Shown: in pieces, positions 59,554-64,000 of the stretch
Position numbering within the stretch: position 1 is the stretch's first letter
Layout: the number at the start of each line of letters is the position of its first letter
Assembly: GCA_021307315.1 (NCBI GenBank)
Contig: JAJSPD010000025.1
Coordinates: 558,001-622,000, forward strand
DNA from: Bisporella sp. PMI_857
Taxonomy: Eukaryota; Ascomycota; Leotiomycetes; Helotiales; Helotiaceae
DNA: 64,000 nucleotides
Reading direction: 5' to 3'
Made by a program: the position numbers and the translations under genes
The notes under the pieces: model-generated
The model's input: only the letters and a program-made list of their open reading frames with translations
Databases searched by the model: none
Told to the model about the DNA's origin: nothing

Positions 59554-62366
59554 ATGGCATCTTATGCGCAGTCTCCCCAGGACGAAGGTTACAGCGAGGA
59601 TCCAATGAATGCTGGTGTAATGAGCAGCGGAGCTGAACCCTCGAATCTCTCGGCATGGTTAGAGAGTATTCCAAGCTCCCAGCGTGCTGGTAAGAGTCCG
59701 TCACTGAAGCGCAAGTCCTCAATTAACGTCGTTGCTTAGAACTTGCGATGAGCATCCTCAATAACCTTCCCACCTCCGAAGTCTGCGAAATTGTGCGTCG
59801 ACTACGACCCAGACTCTACATAGATTTTTTTCAGTATCTACCTCAGGAAGTCTGTTTGAAGATCCTTGGATTTCTTGACCCTTTATCGTTGATAAACACG
59901 GCTCGCGCCTCACATAAATGGATGCAACTTGCGCTGGACCGACATTTATGGGAACATCTCTACTTCCTCGAAGGCTTTCGAGTCGTTCGATCGGAAGTGA
60001 AGAAATTTGAAGACTCGTTGAACATTGAGCGCTCAAGGTCCGGTGAAGCCGACGTGTATGAACAACCAAATAAGAGGAGAGCAACTCCTCAACGTGTAGC
60101 CCCTGCACTTCATTCAAGCGGCGATTCTGGTGATCTTGAGATGGCTGATGCTGATGGACCTATGATCAATCAAGAGTCTCTTTTTGGACCATCACGAGAG
60201 AGGCAACCTGAAATGGATGAGAACATGACGGATCTACAACCAGCTTCATCTCATCAGGATCCATTATCTCCAAGTTACCCGACTCGAGCCGGCCGACTTT
60301 CGGTCGAGAATATAATCAACGATCGACGTCTCTCAACTGCACCATCTATCTCGAAACCTCCGTTACCTATGTCGAGTATGTTTTCATTGATCTCTATGGA
60401 TCCTGATGGAAAGAGGAAACTCAATTGGCAATATCTCTATTCTCAAAGGCGGAGACTAGAAGCCAATTGGGAGGCTGAGAGATACACGAATTTCCAACTT
60501 CCACATCCGAGTCACCCCGAAGAAGCTCACAAAGAGTGTATATACACTATTCAGTTTTTTGGGAAATATCTCGTTAGTGGAAGTCGTGATAAAACGCTCC
60601 GAGTTTGGGATCTTGACACCAGACGACTGATAAGAAAACTCGAGAGGCACACTGGATCAGTACTGTGCCTCCAGTTTGATGCCGATCCTGAAGAAGATCT
60701 AATCGTCTCAGGAAGCAGCGATTCTACCGTAATCCTCTGGAGGTTCTCAACAGGACAGATCTTACAAATATTGCGAAGAGCGCACCGAGAATCTGTTCTG
60801 AATGTCAGATTCGACAAACGTGTCTTGGTGACTTGCTCGAAAGACAAAACTATCAAGATTTTCAATCGTAAACCCATGAACCCAGGAGAAGTGGGCTACA
60901 ACCTCTCTCATTTGCCTGGCCCTGTCCATCCAGTTCCAAAATACCTGAATAATTTTGGATTCAACCCTTCGCCTACGGCTGGGCTCCCTACTATACCGCA
61001 ATACTCTATGATTTCGTGTCTAGAAGGTCACAATGCTGCTGTTAATGCCGTCCAAATACATGGGAGCGAGGTGGTATCTGCCTCCGGCGACCGCACAGTG
61101 AAGTTATGGAATTGGCCTGAACAGAAATGTGAAAGAACATTTATCGGGCATACCAAAGGTATTGCTTGCGTACAGTATGATGGCCGCCGCGTAGTCAGTG
61201 GAAGTAGCGACAACGAAGTCAAAATCTTCGACAAAGAAACCTCACTCGAGGTTGCAAGTTTGCGAGCCCATACAAATCTTGTTCGCACTGTACAGGCAGG
61301 CTTTGGGGATTTGCCTTATAGTCAGTACGAGGACACGGAGAGTGCCAAAATCATAGACAATGAGTATTTCAAAGCAGTCGACGCAGGAATTGTTGATCGG
61401 AATGCACTTTCTCAGCGCGGGCGGCCACGAAATGCCGGCTCAAGAAGACCTGAAGATATCACAGCTTATGGGGCTAAACTACCGCCTGGTGGTGGTGGTG
61501 GCAGATATGGTAGAATTGTTTCGGGATCTTATGATGAGACGATCATAATCTGGAGAAGAGATAAGGAGGGCATCTGGAAACCACTACATACCTTAAGGCA
61601 AGAGGATGCGGCACAAGTTGCCTCTCGTGCGAGACGTTCGCACGCACAGCTACTTCATACAGCCCAGCCGACTTCTCACGCTAATCCAGCAACCACTTCT
61701 ATCGCTACCGGGCCAACAGCGCCTTTTGCCCCGGGCAGTGATCAGTGGTATTATCATCTGATCGATATGGCTGTTTCAGGAGGGACGGCCACTTTGAGGA
61801 ACGCATTGCTTATGCATCCTCGGATCCTTCGACATCAACAAAGACTACGACAAGCAATACATGCTTTGCCCGTAGAATCCCGACAGGCGCTTGTAAATGA
61901 GGTAGTGGCTGCTGCTAATGCTCAACCGCAATTAAATGCTGCTACCTCAGGCTCAACGTCTTCTAGTGTCGCTGCACCTTGGGGAGGAGAACAGGGGAAT
62001 CAAAGTGGCGAAGCCTCGAGTTCTGTGCAAACGCGATCGCCAGCAGCTGCACAAGCGGCGCCTTTGACGCAAGTCAATCAAGGATCGTTAGGACAAGGTT
62101 CTTCGCAAGCTGCTGCTTCGACTTCAGTTCAGCAACCGCCTACAGCTAACGTCACAATGGCTGCACCAACGCCCGCACCAGCTGCTCCGCATCACCATCA
62201 GCCAGTACATCAGCCACCGCCTAATATGGCACGAGTCTTCAAATTACAATTCGATGCTCGCCGAGTCATCTGCTGCAGTCAGGCTCCAGTAATTCTTGGG
62301 TGGGACTTTGCCAATCGAGACGAGCAGCTTATGGAGGCAAGCAGGTTCTTTGGCCCTGTGGAGTAA
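59554..62366 (+). CDS. F-box/WD40 substrate receptor of an SCF ubiquitin ligase (FWD-1-like)
   Basis: Would recruit phosphorylated substrates to an SCF E3 ligase. Two exons, 59554-59689 and 59740-62366, around a 50-nt intron (GTAAGA, AATTAACG branch, TGCTTAG), giving 920 aa. The pre-F-box helix is PTSEVCEIVRRLRPRLYID (about 52-70), and the F-box is about 74-120 (LPQEVCLKILGFLDPLSLI, WEHLYFLEGF). WD40 repeats run from about 310 to 620 (GKYLVSGSRDKTLRVWDLD, EEDLIVSGSSDSTVILWRF, RVLVTCSKDKTIKIF, GSEVVSASGDRTVKLWNW, GRRVVSGSSDNEVKIFD, GRIVSGSYDETIIIW). Then come a Gln/Ala/Pro-rich tail and a last WD-like strand (FDARRVICCSQAPVILGWD). Overall plan and N-terminus recall Neurospora FWD-1, which targets the clock protein FRQ; orthology is not proven and Cdc4/Pop-type relatives are possible. 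Confidence 0.85.
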
Positions 62367-63450
62367 TGTAAGGAAAGGTGTTCAAATTAGTGGTTTGAAT
62401 CGAACTCTAGGATCGGGTTATGGGCGTGGTTGATAGCATCAGCGGGTGGGCGGAATATTTCTCTAGGCTGTCATTGTGGGAGCATGCAATTAACTCTTTC
62501 ACGACATAGGCTCAGGGCCAGGGGAGCATCCGCCTGGTTGCCTTTCCGTTGAACACAGGATGAGGTCTCCTTTCGAGTTACGTTCGGCGTTGACGATATA
62601 ACATCTGATGACAGCAGTGTACTTATAATAGCCTCTTCTACTAAGAAGGCGAGCAGGAATTAATGAAATCGCGACGAGACTACGCGCTCGCAGATTTCAA
62701 GTCTCCACGTTTTTGCTGTGTGGAGTGGGGTCACACCCACAATGGTGCAGAAGTGCAGTTTCCCATCTAGAAAAGCCCTGACCCGCTATATTTCCGCGCC
62801 AAGGCACGGGTCCGGTACGGGAATACGGATCGGGCGGGTCTTCGTAGGATTTGAGACTCTTGTCTGAACTAGCTACGCCAAAACCTAACCTTCAAGCGAA
62901 GACAGACATACATGCATACAAACCTAGAAATTTCTTCCAATGTTATGTATTTTACATGATACCTTTTTTTTTCGATGCATTCAAATCATCGACCTTGAAG
63001 CCATCTATTTTCACAACAATAACGCCTTCATTATAGGATATATATCCGGGAGTAAGTCAAGTCGACCTTGACCTGACAAAACCCCCCCCGACCCCATTTT
63101 TAATTGCGAGCAATGCTGATAGGCTCAGCCTCTATCCAGTCTGATGCATACGAGATGGCCATCCTAGGTTTCTTACAGCCACTGGCTGCCATCCTTTTTG
63201 CATTTCTTTCAGGGCTTGCTTTTTTCCCCCCTTATTATTCTATCCCACGCACCTTTCATCCGCGTTGCATATGCTCATTCGCGTTTTGCTTCCACTACTT
63301 TGTTCTCACGATTGGTATGCTCATCGCTGCGCTATAAAGTCACAGTAAGGATATCGCGGGAGCCTTGCCATGATTTGAGGCGCATCGCAAACCCTATCTC
63401 ATGATCGTTTAGCCATTTTTCAACCTTTCCATCCCATCAACCTTTCGATA
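62367..63450. other. Intergenic with C- and T-rich tracts
   Basis: No gene is supported. A C8 run lies near 63082-63089 and T-rich pyrimidine tracts around 63196-63230, probably the promoter of the last gene. Confidence 0.5.
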
Positions 63451-64000
63451 ATGATCATTCCGCGGCGGTTCTTTCTCCTGCTCACTACCCTTGGGGTAGT
63501 ATGTATTCTTTTCTTGGGCTTCTCCCTTCGTAATGGAATCGACCAAGCTCCAGGGCCGAGTAAGTAAATTTATGTACCCGGAGACTTTTGCGAGCATATC
63601 ATAATTCTTGACTAGCACCTGTTGACCCCAAACCTCCAGTACAGGATTTACATGACAAGATCGAGCCACCCAAAGAAGGACCACGCGAAAAGCCGAAAAC
63701 TGCTCCAAAGGCACTACCAATCGTAGACAACTTTCCGCTGGCATTAGCTGCTCATTCCGCATCCGAACTGCCTCCCATTCCGTTATGGAACAGACCACCG
63801 TCTCCGCATATTCCAGAAAAGACTCCTCTATTCATCGGCTTCACGAGGAATTGGCGATTGTTACAGCAGGTGGTTGTATCCTACATCACTTCTGGATGGC
63901 CACCGGAAGATATATACGTAGTTGAAAACACAGGCGTTTTGGATGCGAACAAACTTGGACAGCTTTCGTTGCAGAATCCATTCTTTCTCAACCATACTAG
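63451..64000 (+). CDS. Type II membrane, glycosyltransferase-like protein, 3' part cut by window edge
   Basis: Exon 1 is 63451-63559 and exon 2 starts at 63640, running off the window; the 80-nt intron is GTAAGT to CCTCCAG. Residues about 4-24 (PRRFFLLLTTLGVVCILFLG) form a signal anchor after a short basic start, typical of Golgi enzymes. A Pro-rich stem follows (KIEPPKEGPREKPKTAPK). The luminal domain begins TPLFIGFTRNWRLLQQVV, VSYITSGWPPEDIYVVENTG and LSLQNPFFLNHT. This resembles a common fungal family of putative nucleotide-sugar transferases; the donor and acceptor are unknown and the catalytic part lies mostly outside the window. Confidence 0.7.

Overview
This is a nuclear chromosome segment from a filamentous ascomycete (Pezizomycotina). 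The evidence is short GT-AG introns of about 45-130 nt with CTAAC/CTGAC-type branch sites, a G1 cyclin, a Cdc24 RhoGEF, a Stu2/Alp14-type TOG protein, an F-box/WD40 protein resembling Neurospora FWD-1, and HET-domain debris. A leotiomycete affinity is my impression from protein style, not something I could test. All gene models below were spliced by eye and every multi-exon model closes in frame.

Layout. 1-4.4 kb: mostly empty, with one doubtful minus-strand ORF. 4.5-9.8 kb: a GPR1/FUN34/YaaH acetate transporter, a tRNA-Val(UAC) gene, an acyl-CoA dehydrogenase ending in SKL, and a small membrane protein. 10-13 kb: a frameshifted coding remnant, a doubtful pentapeptide-like ORF and a secreted SGNH (rhamnogalacturonan acetylesterase-like) enzyme. 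13.6-21.2 kb (minus): one four-exon gene for a 2477-residue protein made of divergent internal repeats that I do not recognise. 24-25.3 kb (minus): a Cln-type cyclin with a long upstream region. 26.5-36.7 kb: gene-poor ground with microsatellites and a decayed HET-domain gene. 36.8-39 kb: an 88-residue protein gene and a decayed LIS1/NudF (PAC1) copy. 39.8-42.7 kb: the TOG microtubule polymerase. 43-51 kb: another sparse stretch with two small spliced genes (93 and 71 residues). 51.4-62.4 kb: a compact housekeeping block with an 877-residue nuclear-looking protein, mitoribosomal mS37/Mrp10, Cdc24 and the F-box/WD40 protein. The right edge cuts a type II membrane, glycosyltransferase-like gene.

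Functional themes are carbon use (acetate uptake, peroxisomal acyl-CoA oxidation, pectin side-chain deacetylation) and polarity, cell cycle and cytoskeleton (cyclin, Cdc24, TOG protein, dead LIS1 copy, F-box protein). They are physically near each other, but nothing shows coordinated control.

The most unusual observation is the tRNA-Val gene. Besides an ordinary 21-nt intron after position 37, its D-arm is split between positions 10 and 11 by a 53-nt insert with textbook fungal spliceosomal signals (GTAAGA, TTCTAAC, TACAG). Removing both restores a complete 73-nt tRNA with a 7-bp acceptor stem. The second strongest is the giant repeat protein.
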